From the NCBI RefSeq assembly GCF_963082655.1, contig NC_081553.1:192920373-192984372 (forward strand): a DNA stretch of 64,000 bases. Direction: 5' to 3'. Below the pieces are notes generated by a model. It was not told where the DNA came from and did not search any database. It was given only the letters and a program-made list of their open reading frames with translations. The position numbers and the translations under genes were made by a program. Origin of the DNA: Stomoxys calcitrans. Lineage: Eukaryota; Arthropoda; Insecta; Diptera; Muscidae. How positions within the stretch are numbered: the first letter of the stretch is position 1; the number at the start of each line of letters is the position of its first letter. Below, piece after piece: positions 1 through 10,974 of the stretch.

Positions 1-3000
1 GTTGTTGTAGTCAATGATATCTAGGCGATATTTGTGAACTTTCTCATAGACATTTGCTAAAATAAAAAACATTTACAAAAATTTTCTGTTAGATGTTTGA
101 ACATTTATGAACCCACCTGCCAGTTCGGCAATAGATAAATCATCACCTCCATAATCCCTGGGCAATACAGGGTGAGGTATGTGCTTGTACAAGCTATCCA
201 TACTTGAGTGAACCATTAGAAATTGCCTCAGCTCCTTTTTAATGAAGAGATTCAGCAGACCCATAAGTTTTCCCATAGTGGAAGAAGGATTAACGAAGTG
301 CACTGCGGTAAGATGGATCGGTGCTGTTTCCTGAGAATTGGTAGAGAATAAAATTATTTTTTAAGCGTAAACTCTGACTAGTGCCTTTCACCTGGCATAT
401 TTTTATAATTATCTCACCTGCAAGAAATAGATGATCTTCTTTAGCTGCATTGGATTTAAGCGAGCAATATGACCAAATGTTACTCCAATCATGTCAATGA
501 TTATCACAAAGCCCGGATAAAGTTGGGTGCCTTGTGTTAAAATTTCTTGTTGGGCAAAAACTCTGAAAAACCACAACTAAATAGAGTAGTAATGCAAAGG
601 TCCGGTGGTGCCAACTTTATGCGATCCTAAACCTAAGTATAAATTTGGCGTTATTGGTTTATGAAACTCTTCAGGGCTGACCAGATGGGTAATAAATAGA
701 ATTCATACCAAACCATTGACAAATCCTTGCAAAATTTTGATATCTACAGGCGACTACTGCACCGATTTTGATTAAATTCAATTGAAATGCCAACAGTTAT
801 AAGAGGGTTGTATGGGCCAGAATCCTTGGGGATCAGTGAAAAAATTATTGGATTATTGCAATATTGCTCCAAATCGGGCGAACATATATATGAGAGCTTT
901 ATCTACATCTGAACAGATTTCGATCGAAATTCCCACACACAGTTAAGGCACAAAGAAGAAATTATGAGAGAGAAGATCGGTAGAGAAATGCGCTGACAAT
1001 GGCCCTAAGTGAAAATCGGGTAGAACACATATATGGGAGTTATATCTGAATCTGAACCAATTTCCTCCATTTTCAATAGGCTTTGTCTCTCTGGCCAATA
1101 AAAACGTCTGTGCCAAATTTGAAGATGTTCGAAAGATAAATGGGATTTGTGCTTTGAACAGGACTACTCTTACATTTAATCATTTGGATCGATTTAAACA
1201 ATATGTAACTAATTTAAAGTTATTGTAAGGAAAAGTAAAAATATGACAATACAATATAAGGTCTAGTGTCTGCTATGTTATTCAAATTGGGGTCAAGTGT
1301 GATAAAGGACAGCACCATTTCCAAAAACACCCTAAACGGAGATGTCATCTTCCTAATTCGGTTCTCAAATAAGAGGAATTTTATTATCATATCATCTTCC
1401 CAAACCGGTTCTCAAATAAGAGGTATAAAGCAAAGCACTAATCTGACAATTCAATTTTAGGTCAAACGTCTGAGAGTCGCTGCACGCTAATAACACCCAC
1501 ACATATCAATGAATCTTGTCCGATTCTAGTTTAAACTCATTTTAATTGCTGACTCCCAATGTCATTCCGTAAGGCGACACTTCTTAGGGGAAAAGTTTTC
1601 ACATGGCATAGTACCTTATAAATGTCGCCAACATAAAGGAGGGGATAACCAACGCAAAAAAATAAATTAACTGACTTTCAATCAATAGCAATCTAACCCA
1701 GGCGTTCAGCATCTTAGGCCGGAATGATTATCTCTGAGCTACGACTATATGGTTCTCGGAAAAAGTAGAATTTGAGGGCAGAGTAAGTACTTGACATTCA
1801 AATTAGTGGACAAGTGTGGCAAACTCTTTGAATGGACACTTTGGATTATATTTATATAAACTTGCTTCCATACTTTCTTCCTTCCTTCTGTGCTTGCTGT
1901 TTACCATTGTTCGTTTCTTACTTCTATCCTTTCCACCATCCTTCCAACTTTACTCCTTTTCTTCTATCCTACCTTCCCATTCCCTGGTTTCGCTTCTTCC
2001 TTCCTTCCAATCATCTTTCAACACTTTCTTCTTACTTTCAGACCTACCTTTTTTCCTCACTTTCCTTTACTCATAGTTTAATATATCAATCATTCTTTCT
2101 TCCATTTCAAATTCCATTTTGTATCTTGCATTCCACCCGTCATTCAACACTTTCTACTTACTTCCCGATCCTGCTTCTTTTTTTACCCATTCTTTAATAT
2201 TTCTAGCATTCTTTTTTCCATCCTTTCTTCTGATTTCTCTTCTTTCTTCCTTCGATGCACACTTCCATATTGTATCCTTCATTCCACCCGTCCTTCAATA
2301 CCTACTTATTACTTTCCGACCTCCCTTCTTTCCCTCCATCATACCTTCTATCCTTCTATCCTTCCTTCCATGCATCTTTCCATCGTACCTTCTATCCTTC
2401 CTTCTATCCTTCCTTCAACCTTTCTTCCCACTCTTCCTTCCATCCATCCTTCCTTCCATCCATCCATCCTTCCTTCCATCCATCCTTCCTTCCATCCATC
2501 CTTCCTTCCATCCATCCATCCTTCCATCCATCCTTCCTTCCATCCATCCTTCCTTCCATCTTTCCTTCCTTCCATCCTTCCATCTTTCTTCCCACTCTTC
2601 CTTCCTTCCATCCTTCCATCCTTCCTTCCATCCTTCCTTCAATCCATCCTTCCTTCCATCCTTCCTTCCATTCTTCCTTCCATCCTTCCTTCCATCCTTC
2701 CTTCCATCCTTCCTTCCATCCTTCCTTCCATCCTTCCTTCCATCCTTCCATCCTTCCATCCTTCCTTCCATCCTTCCATCCTTCCATCCTTCCATCCTTC
2801 CATCCTTCCATCCTTCCTTCCATCCTTCCTTCCATCCTTCCATCCTTCCATCCTTCCTTCCATCCTTCCTTCCATCCTTCCTTCCATCCTTCCTTCCATC
2901 CTTCCTTCCATCCTTCCATCCTTCCATCCTTCCATCCTTCCATCCTTCCATCCTTCCTTCCATCCTTCCAACCTTCCATCCTTCCATCCTTCCATCCTTC

Positions 3001-6000
3001 CTTCCATCCTTCCTTCCATCCTTCCTTCCATCCTTCCATCCTTTCTTCTATCCTTCCATCCATCCTTCCATCCTTACATCCTTCCATCCTTCCTTCCATC
3101 CTTCCTTCCATCCTTCCTTCCATCCTTCCTTCCATCCTTCCTTCCATTCTTCCTTCCATCCTTCCTTCCATCCTTCCTTCCATCCTTCCTTCCATCCTTC
3201 GTTCCATCCTTCGTTCCATCCTTCCATCCTTCCTTCCATCCTTCCTTCCATCCTTCCTTCCATCCTTCCTTCCATCCTTCCATCCTTCCTTCCATCCTTC
3301 CTTCCATCCTTCCTTCCATCCTTCCTTCCATCCTTCCTTCCATCCTTCCTTCCATCCTTCCTTCCATCCTTCCATCCTTCCTTCCATCCTTCCTTCCATC
3401 CATCCTTCCATCCTTTCATCCTTCCATCCTTCCATCCTTCCTTCCATCCTTCCTTCCATCCTTCCTTCCATCCTTCCTTCCTTCCTTCCATCCTTCCATC
3501 CTTCCTTCCATCCTTCCTTCCATCCTTCCTTCCATCCTTCCATCCTTCCTTCCATCCTTCGTTCCATCCTTCGTTCCATCCTTCCTTCCATCCTTCCTTT
3601 CATCCTTCCTTCCATCCTTCCTTCCATCCTTCCTTCCATCCATCCTTCCATCCTTCCTTCCATCCTTCCTTCCATCCTTCCATCCTTCCTTCCATCCTTC
3701 CTTCCATCCTTCCTTCCATCCTTCCTTCCATCCTTCCTTCCATCCTTCCTTCCATCCTTCCTTCCATCTTTCCTTCCATCCTTCCTTCCATCCTTCCTTC
3801 CATCCTTCCATCCTTCCTTCCATCCTTCCATCCTTCCATCCTTCCATCCTTCCTTCCATCCTTCCTTCCATCCTTCCATCCTTCCATCCTTCCTTCCATC
3901 CTTCCTTCCATCTTTCCCTCCATCCTTCCTTCTTTCCTTCTTTCCTTCTCTATCCTTCCTTCTATTCATCTTACCATAATCCCTGATTTCTCTTCTTTCT
4001 TCCTTCGATTCACATTTCCATATTGTATCCTTCATTCCACCCGTCCTTCAATACTTTCTTCTTACTTTCCGATCTTCCTTCTTTTCCTCCACCATTCTTT
4101 CTACCCTCCTAACCTTCCTTTCATCCATCTTTCCATCCTACCTTCTATCCTTCCTTCAACCTTTCTTTCCACTCTTCCTTCCACCCATCATTCCTTCCAT
4201 CCTTGCTTCCATCCTTCCAACCATCTTTCCTTCCATCCTTCCTTCCATCCTTCCTTCCATCCTTCCTTCCATCCTTCTTACCATCCATTCTTCCACCCAT
4301 CCTTCCATCTTTCCTATTATTCCTCCTTTCTTTCATCCATCCTTCCATCCATCCTTCCTTCCGTCCTTCCTTCAATCCTTCCTTCCGTCCTTCCTTCCGT
4401 CCTTCCTTCAATCCTTCCTTCCAACTTTCCTTCCATCCTTCCTTCCATCCTTCCTTCCATCGTTCCTTCCATCCTTCCTTCCATCGTTCCTTCCATCCTT
4501 CCTTCCATCCTTCCTTCCATCCTTTCTTCCATCCTTCCTTCCTTCCATCCTTCCTTCCATCCTTCCTTCCATCCTTCCTTCCATCCTTCCTTCCATCCTT
4601 CCTTCCATCCTTCCTTCCATTCTTCCTTCCATCCTTCCTTCCATCCTTCCTTCCATCCTTCCTTCCATCCTTCCTTCCATCCTTCCTCCCATCCTCCCTT
4701 CCTTCAATCCTTCCTTCCATCCTTCCTTCCTCCCATCCTCCCTTCCTTCAATCCTTCCTTCCATCCTTCCTTCCATACTTCCTTCCATCCTTCCTTCCAT
4801 GCGTCTTTCCATCCTTCCTTCAATCCTTCCTTCCATCCTTCCTTCCATCCTTCCTTCCATCCTTCCTTCCATCCTTCCTTCCATCCTTCCTTCCTTCCAT
4901 CCTTCCTTCCATCCTTCCTTCCATCCTTCCATCCTTCCATCCTTCCTTCCATCCTTCCTTCCATCCTTCCTTCCATCCTTCCTTCCATCCTTCCTTCCAT
5001 CCTTCCTTCCATCCTTCCTTCCATCCTTCCTTCCATCCTTCCTTCCATCCTTCCTTCCATCCTTCCTTCCATCCTTCCTTTCATCCTTCCTTCCATCCTT
5101 CCTTCCATCCTTCTTCCCTCCAACCTTCATTCCATCCTTCCTTTCATACTTCCTTTCATCCAAACTTCCTTTTCATATCCTCCGTCCACAGCTTCTTCAA
5201 TACATTTTTTTCCGAGTTTGATGCCATCGTTTCTTCCTTCCATCCATCCTTAAATCCAACTCTCCATCCACCCTTAGATTTATTCTTCCATACTTATTTC
5301 ATTCTTCCTGTCTTCCATCATTTCTTCCAACCCTCCTTTAACCCTTCCTTCTATCGTTCCTTCCATCCATCCTTAGATCCATCGATTCTTTCTTCTATCC
5401 TTATTTCATTCTTTCCTTCCATCATTCCTTCCCCCCACCTTTCAATTTATCTCTCTTTCAATAATTTCTACTTTTTTCAACATTTTCTTTTCCTTCCTTA
5501 GCTCATCCAGTTATCTTTCTTACATTCTTCTTTTCACCTCTCATCTATCTTTTTTCCATCCATCTTTCAACCCTTTTTTTCATCGATCCTTCCATCCCTC
5601 CATCCAACCTTTTATCTCTCCTTCCATCTTTTTTCCATCCTTCCTTCAGACCTTTCTTCCATCAATCCCTTCTACCTTCCTTTCGTCTCTCCTTCCATCC
5701 TTTGTTTTACCACTTCTGTTATCTTTTCTTCCATTCATATTGCCTGCCTTTCTTTCATCCTTCCATATCTCTTTCCATTCTTTTAGCCATCCCTCCTTCC
5801 ATCCATATTGCCTGCCTTCCTTTCATCCATCCATACCTCCTGCCATTCTTCATTCTATAATTCATGTCTCCTTTCCTTCCTCCAAACCATACATCCATTC
5901 TTACTTTAATACTTCCTTCTTTATATCCAATAATATTTCTTCCATTGTTCCTTCCGGCCATCCCTCTTTCTTCCCAACTTTTCGTTCATCCCTCCTTCAA

Positions 6001-7572
6001 TACTTCCTTCTCCGATTCCATTGTCAACCTATCCAGTAATTTCTCTTCCATACTTCCTTCCAGCCTTTCTTTAAGTCCTCCTGTTACCTTCCTTCCACAT
6101 TTCCTTCCTTGCATCTATCTTTTCCTATAACCTTCCTTCCATCTTTTCTTCCATACTTCTCTTCATTCCTCTTTCAATACTTTCCCATATTCTTTCCGAC
6201 CACCCTTGTTTCTTTCATTTAATTAGTCTTCATTCCTTTCGTCCTTCTTTTTATCCAATAGATCAAGAATATATACTTTGCAGGGTCTTAGGCCACCATA
6301 GCGTAGAGGTTAGCATGACGCTTGGGTTCGAATCCTTTCGAGAAAATCGGAAAAAATGTTCAACGATTTCCTCCTAATACTGGCGAAATTTGTGAGGTGC
6401 TATGCCACGTAAAAACTTTTTCCTCAACAGGTGTCGCACTGCGGTGCACCGTTCCGACTCGGCTATAAAGAGGAGCTGCCTTATAGAGCTGGCAAACTAT
6501 CGATAATAGCAACATTCGATATTTTCGAGAGGTTTAATAATTAATATCGATGCTGTCATTAATTTCCCATCACCTATATTTCAAACGAAAACGAGAAGTA
6601 CAAGTCGGGAGATCGATTCATATGGAAGCAATATCAATGCACAGACTAAATAAAACCAATGCTAACCAACTGACTTTAGTTGGATGGAAATGTTAGCCTA
6701 ATCGGATGAAAATTGCGCCCTCTATAGGCGGATTGCTTATTTTTGTTTAGTTTTCCAAAAAATTTAACTTTTGCGATAGTATCCATCGAAATAAATAATA
6801 ATCGATATTCTGTCAAAAAATTAAAAATCGATAGTGCCATTGATATTTTGCCAGCTCTACTGTTTTATCATTGAGCTTAAACTTGAGTCGGACAGCACTC
6901 ATTGATGTGTGCGATGTTTGCCCCTGTTTGCTTAATGTAATATTCAGGGGCAAATATGCATTTGCAGGGTCGATTATGACTAAGTGTAGCAAACTGTGCA
7001 ACAAAACTAGTCTACCTAACATCATATGGGGAGGAGTATACAAATCAAATTTCGATTACATTTTATTTCGGAGTAAGATGATCTGTTGAACTGCCAATAA
7101 ACTTAACAATTTGAAAATACTTACAATTTAAGAGCAGCAGCTAGTTCGAACTTGGGTGGATCAAATTCCAATAGTTTACCCACTATGACACAATATCCCT
7201 CGGGGGTGTTATTACTCAAGGGACATACCGCTCTGCCAAAAAATTTTGAGATTTTAAGAAGAAAGCACAAAGTGGTTTACACTTTCCATCAACTTACACT
7301 GCTTTTTGGGCCAAAACCAATTGTGGCGATTCAATGTCCAAGTCACCAAAAAACTCGTTGGTTTGGGTACGAAATGTATAGTACTTATCGATAACCTCTT
7401 TTGTATACTCCATTTGGTATTGACAGGCATGGTAGAAGATTAGGACCTCACGTTCCAACAACTCGGGCATATGGGGTTGAGCTCTCAGCCATTGATGAAG
7501 TTTTTGAACTTCGTGGCGATCAATGTGCGGATGTTTGGCATATTCTTCTTCTAAATCAAAAAGCGGCCACAT
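1..7572 (-). CDS. CRAL-TRIO lipid-transfer protein, gene A (5 exons, 3' end beyond window)
   Basis: This is a cytosolic lipid carrier of the Sec14/CRAL-TRIO family, annotated in insects as alpha-tocopherol-transfer-protein-like or clavesin-like. The ligand is unknown. Exons on the minus strand are 7298-7572 (ATG at 7572, A-rich start context), 7125-7232, 418-562, 117-330 and 1-56, which runs off the window. All junctions are GT-AG with phases 2, 2, 0, 1 and the frame stays open for 266 codons of an expected ~298. Residues 1-92 match the CRAL-TRIO N-terminal helical region (starts [17 protein letters not shown]). Exons 2-4 carry the lipid-binding domain, including TFGHIAR and the LPRDYGG motif. 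No signal peptide or membrane segment is seen. Exon 1 matches gene B at 75 of 92 residues. Intron 2 (563-7124) is 6.6 kb and filled with satellite and SINE sequence; the other introns are 60-87 bp. Linking exons 2 and 3 across 6.6 kb rests on phase, exon length and parallel structure in the other four genes. Confidence 0.9.
563..1490. repeat. Intron 2 of gene A, distal part: decayed DINE-like sequence
   Basis: No gene is seen here. About 770-1170 resembles, in minus orientation, the element better preserved at 31440-32855 (shared phrases such as the gcgaacatatatat stretch and a match ending near the tgtactttg segment). A short local duplication lies at 1344-1376 and 1390-1423, both copies ending in ctcaaataagagg. 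The rest is AT-rich and unassigned. Confidence 0.5.
1497..1745 (-). mobile_element. tRNA-derived SINE, decayed copy
   Basis: This is a minus-oriented degenerate copy of a SINE that recurs at 6290, 14820, 20240, 50628, 52580 and 52744. The 3' end (atcaatga near 1505) and the 5' promoter-like end (tctgagctacgac near 1735) are both present. It inserted in intron 2 of gene A. Assignment rests on alignment by eye to the clearer copies. Confidence 0.6.
1866..6235. repeat. TTCC/ATCC satellite array, about 4.4 kb
   Basis: A low-complexity array of TTCC and ATCC tetramers; the plus strand is almost only C and T with A in the ATCC units. The core is regular from about 2330 to 3945 and from 4150 to 5170. 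The flanks (1866-2330 and 5170-6235) are more degenerate. A non-satellite block containing catattgtatccttcatt occurs twice, at about 2228-2340 and 3981-4095, so the array was amplified as a higher-order unit of about 1.75 kb. The block's ending recurs in weaker form near 2134. The long open frames here are by-products of repeats without stop codons. The array lies wholly in intron 2 of gene A. Confidence 0.97.
6290..6483 (+). mobile_element. tRNA-derived SINE, 5' part (interrupted)
   Basis: A box-A-like segment (tagcgtagaggttagcatg) is followed by a box-B-like ggttcgaatcc, as in tRNA-derived SINEs. The body continues with the family sequence (gtgtcgcactgcggtgca, actcggctataaa). The copy is broken at 6484 by another transposon, and its 3' part resumes at 6868-6965 (tcattgagcttaaacttga, cactcattgatgtgtg). 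Confidence 0.75.
6484..6859. mobile_element. hAT-like non-autonomous transposon inside a SINE
   Basis: A 376-bp insertion has terminal inverted repeats that begin TAGAGCTGGCAAA at both ends. It is flanked by ctgcctta (6476-6483) and ctgtttta (6860-6867), a 6-of-8 match that fits the 8-bp target duplication of hAT elements. The TAGAG start also fits hAT termini. There is no open frame for a transposase. The interior (about 6598-6725) resembles the DINE-like repeats elsewhere in the window. Confidence 0.65.
6868..6965 (+). mobile_element. tRNA-derived SINE, 3' part
   Basis: This continues the SINE begun at 6290, separated from it by the hAT-like insertion. It carries the family 3' end with tcattgagcttaaactt and cactcattgatgtgtg. 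Confidence 0.7.
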
Positions 7573-7700
7573 TTTCTTTTTGTACGTAGATAGTTGAGTA
7601 GTTGTTGCCTTTATGTGTTCTTTATTGAGACTGTCATGCCAATGGACTTTGTGTTGGTTTACCTGTTTTGAGTTCGATTATTCTCTTGCTATGATTTTAT
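7573..7700 (-). promoter_or_regulatory. Putative 5' UTR/promoter of gene A
   Basis: Sequence immediately upstream of the gene A ATG. In transcript direction it contains a gtccat...gcagtc/acagtc...aacacat succession that also occurs upstream of gene B (19197-19320), so part of the leader or promoter is conserved between the pair. No clear TATA box was identified. The transcription start is not defined. Confidence 0.3.
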
Positions 7701-8249
7701 TTGTGATTCTGTAAATAGCTGATTTTTTTTTTTAATAGATTATCTAACGTATGAATGAATGTACATTTAGTACAAGTATTAAGTATTATTTGTAGTATGC
7801 AGTCAAAGAGGGGAGGAGGAGAAGGTAATTTGTTTGGCACATGTAAAAGCGTGGTACGATCGACTGGGACGAATCTAATATACACTTCACAATGTTGAGA
7901 GACATGTTAAAAATACGTTAAGATATACGCCTTCTAGGGGCACACTTAGTACAGTCGGGAGATCGGTTTATATTGAAGCTTTTCATGGAACATGGGCCGA
8001 CTTGGCCCATTTACAATCTCAACCGAACTACTGCAAAAAAGAAGTACATTAAGGAAGGGGAGAAACTTTTTTCATATCCATGACAGTATTTCGATAAGAA
8101 TAAGAATTATTTGAGCATTACATCTATCAGCTAGCTTTACTCATTCGATAGTTAGCGTTCTTGTGACACAAGGACGGACGTATGGGCATAGTTGGCTTAG
8201 AGTGGTAATCTATTTTCTAAACAGACTCACTTATATTATTTTAGTCCAT

Positions 8250-8353
8250 TGTCATACCACTCTAGCGACAGATCAGACCTCTGGTGGGAATTGAGGCAAC
8301 AATCCCCGCGCTGGCAATCTGAACACGCCACCAACTCGGCTATCGGGGCGACC
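8250..8353 (-). mobile_element. tRNA-like SINE head, second type
   Basis: Read on the minus strand, it starts ggtcgccccgatagccgag and has a good box-A match (tagccgagttggtgg). The box-B region is degenerate. No cloverleaf closes, so it is a SINE head and not a tRNA gene. The region 7700-8250 before it holds only a DINE-like fragment at about 7950-8060 and unassigned AT-rich sequence. Confidence 0.4.
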
Positions 8354-8564
8354 TAGGCAAGGTATAATCGTCATAAAATTCCAAAGCGATCAAGCATACA
8401 TACATTTCATTGAGTCTTTGGGGAAAATTTCAAGGTGTTCCAAACGGAATGACGAAATTAGTATATTGTCATACAATGGTTGACGGCATAATAACTATTA
8501 AAGTGTTATTAATTGCGAGAGAAAATCATATGCATTTTTAAACCTACCACAATAGGATGCATGG

Positions 8565-8744
8565 GGTGCATTCTAATCTAGTCATTTCGTTTGTAACATC
8601 TGTAATACTGATCTGCGGCCCCATAAAGTAGATTTATTGATCGTATTGGCATTCCAGATTGTTCTAGTTTTGTCCATCCGTCCGTCTGTGCAAATAACGA
8701 TAGCTGTTGAACGAATAAAGATATCCAAATTTTGCACACATACT
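8565..8744 (+). mobile_element. DINE-like (type 1) head fragment
   Basis: Contains the type 1 head landmarks: ctaatctagtcatttcgt, a tattgatcgtattggcatt section, and the gtccatccgtccgtctgt pyrimidine seed. It is truncated where the type 2 element at 8745 begins. Confidence 0.6.
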
Positions 8745-10165
8745 TTCTATACCCTACACCAATACTGTGGTACAGGGTATTATAACTTAGTAAATTTGTT
8801 TGTAACACCCAAAAGAAAGAGAGATAGACCCATTGATAAGTATACCGATCGACTCAGAATCACTTTCCGATTCGATTAAGCCATGTCCGTCTGTCTGTCC
8901 GTCCGTCTGTCTGTCCGTCTGTCCATGTTAATTTGTGTACAAAGTACAGGTCGCAGTTTTCATCCGATCGTCTTCAAATTTGGTATAGGCAAGTTTTTCG
9001 GTCTAGAGACGAATTCTATTGAAATTGGAAAAAATCGGTTCAGATTTGGATATAGCTACCATATATATTTTCGTCCGATTTGCAGTAATAATGCGATAAA
9101 ATAGTCATTTGTTAATCGATTCTCTCGAAATTTGGCAGGGAGGATGTTTTTTGACTCTCGACATAACTGGTGAATTTCATCAAAATCGGTTCAGATTTAG
9201 ATATAGCTCTCACATATGTATATATCGCCCGATTTTCACTCCTAGAGCCACTGCAAGCGCATTTATTGACCAAACTTCCCAAAACTTCATACAACGCTTT
9301 CCTCGACGACTGTCACAGTATCTGAGAAGTTTGCTCGAAATCGGTTCAGATTTGGATATAGCTACCATGTTCGTCCGATTTGCAGTAATAATGCAATAAA
9401 ATAGTCATTTGTTAATCGATTCTCTCGAAATTTGGTAGGGAGGATTTTCTTTTGACTCTTGACATAACTGATAAATTTCATCGAAATCGGTTCAAATTTA
9501 AATATAGCTCTCATATGTATATATCGCCTGATTTTCACTGCTAGAGCCACTGCAAGCGCATTTATTGACCCATCTTGCCAAAATTTTGCAAAATGCTTAT
9601 TTCGACGACTGCCACAGTATCTGAGAAGTTTGCTCGAAATCGGTTCAGATTTGGATATAGCTACCATATGTATGTTCGTCCGATTTGCAGTAATAATGCA
9701 ATAAAATAGTCATTTGTTAATCGATTCTCTCGAAATTTGGTAGGGAGGATTTTCTTTTGACTCTTGACATAACTGATAAATTTCATCGAAATCGGTTCAG
9801 ATTTAGATATAGCTCTCATATGTATATATCGGCCGATTTTCACTGCTAGAGCCACTGCAAGCGCATTTATTGACCCATCTTGCCAAAATCTTGCCAATCT
9901 TGCCAAAATTGCACAACGCTTTCCTTGACGACTACCACAATATCTCAGAAGTTTGGTCTAAATCAGTAAAGAATTAGATATAGCTCCTATATATATATTT
10001 GTCATTTTTGGGTAATTTGCAATAATGTTGTCATTTGTCAACCGTAGTTATTACAGTTTGAACATATTTGCTCGCCGAGGTCCATCAAAATTGGTTCAGA
10101 ATTGGATATAGCTCCCACATTGTAGGGTAGGTGTAGGGTATTATACAGTCGGCACCGCCCGACTT
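8745..10165 (+). mobile_element. DINE-1-like element, type 2, near full length
   Basis: It begins taccctacaccaatactgtgg and ends gtagggtaggtgtagggtat, a pair of subterminal inverted motifs. A gtctgtccgtccgtctgt microsatellite (8888-8930) follows the head. The body has repeats of about 300 bp, with gttaatcgat at 9111, 9411 and 9715. There is no protein-coding frame. The layout (short terminal motif, head, GTCT/GTCC microsatellite, internal repeats) resembles DINE-1/INE-1 elements, known as non-autonomous Helentrons. Other copies are at 31440-32855 and 41620-42880. Confidence 0.7.
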
Positions 10166-10970
10166 TTGCCCTTCCTTACTGGTTATTGATGTAGGTCGTT
10201 AGAGATTGTAAATCGGCCATATCGGCTCAGAATTGGATATAGCTCTCATATAAAGTGGTCCTCCGACTTGACATCTTAAGCCTCTAAAAGCCTAATTTTT
10301 TCCCATTTGGCTGAAATTTTGTATGTGAATTGCGTAAATAACCTTTAACATCCCTACCAAATCCCACACATAGGCCAGTTAATAAACATAGGTCCCATAT
10401 AAACCGATACCGGGATTTGACTTCTTGAGCTCCTAGATTCCAATTTTTGTCTGATTTAGCTTAAATTTGGTATGCCCTCCAATGCCCATGCCAAATCCCG
10501 TCCAGATAAGTCCATCAGTAGATATAACCCCCATATAAACCAGTATTGGAAATAGGTTTATATAAAAGGTGCATAAGTAGATATAGCTCTCACACAAACC
10601 GATCCAGGGATTTGAATTTTTGAGCCCCTAAAAGCCTTAACTATTGTCCGATTCAATGAAAATTGGTGTGTTACGTAAATTCATGACTACTATGAATGCC
10701 CGCACCAAACCCCGTTAAGGTAGGTTCATAAATATATAAAACCTCAAATAAACTAAAATCCATGGTGGTGGGTACCCAAGATTCGACCCAACAGAACGTA
10801 GCATTTCTTTTTTTTTTTGCTGTCAACATAAGTAACGATAATCGTTTAAAAACAGGTTGATACGGTGTAAGTGTGACTTTATATGAACTTTAAACGGAGG
10901 CCACCTTTACGGGGTAGTAGACACGAAGTGTCACCAATTCAAATGACCTGATTTTTATGTGTGAACATAA
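10166..10970 (+). repeat. Degenerate DINE-like tail sequence
   Basis: Diverged repeats of the type 1 body: phrases such as gatatagctctcatataaa, aaaccgat and ctgaaattttgtatg recur. There is a poly-T run near 10808. No gene is seen. Confidence 0.55.
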
Positions 10971-10974
10971 TTTT

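Noticed and set aside
2119..5253. Open frames of up to 1044 codons in the TTCC/ATCC array ([12 protein letters not shown], and RMEGRMEG on the other strand)
   Set aside because: Pure tetramer repeat with no stop in most frames, open on both strands at once, and located in an intron. No gene structure.
7125..7572. Exons 1-2 at 7125-7572 as a separate truncated gene from the exons at 1-562
   Set aside because: Phase, exon lengths and order match the other four genes exactly, and no other exons 1-2 or 3-5 lie between them.
8283..8353. tRNA gene on the minus strand
   Set aside because: Good box A but degenerate box B and no closing cloverleaf; best read as a SINE head.
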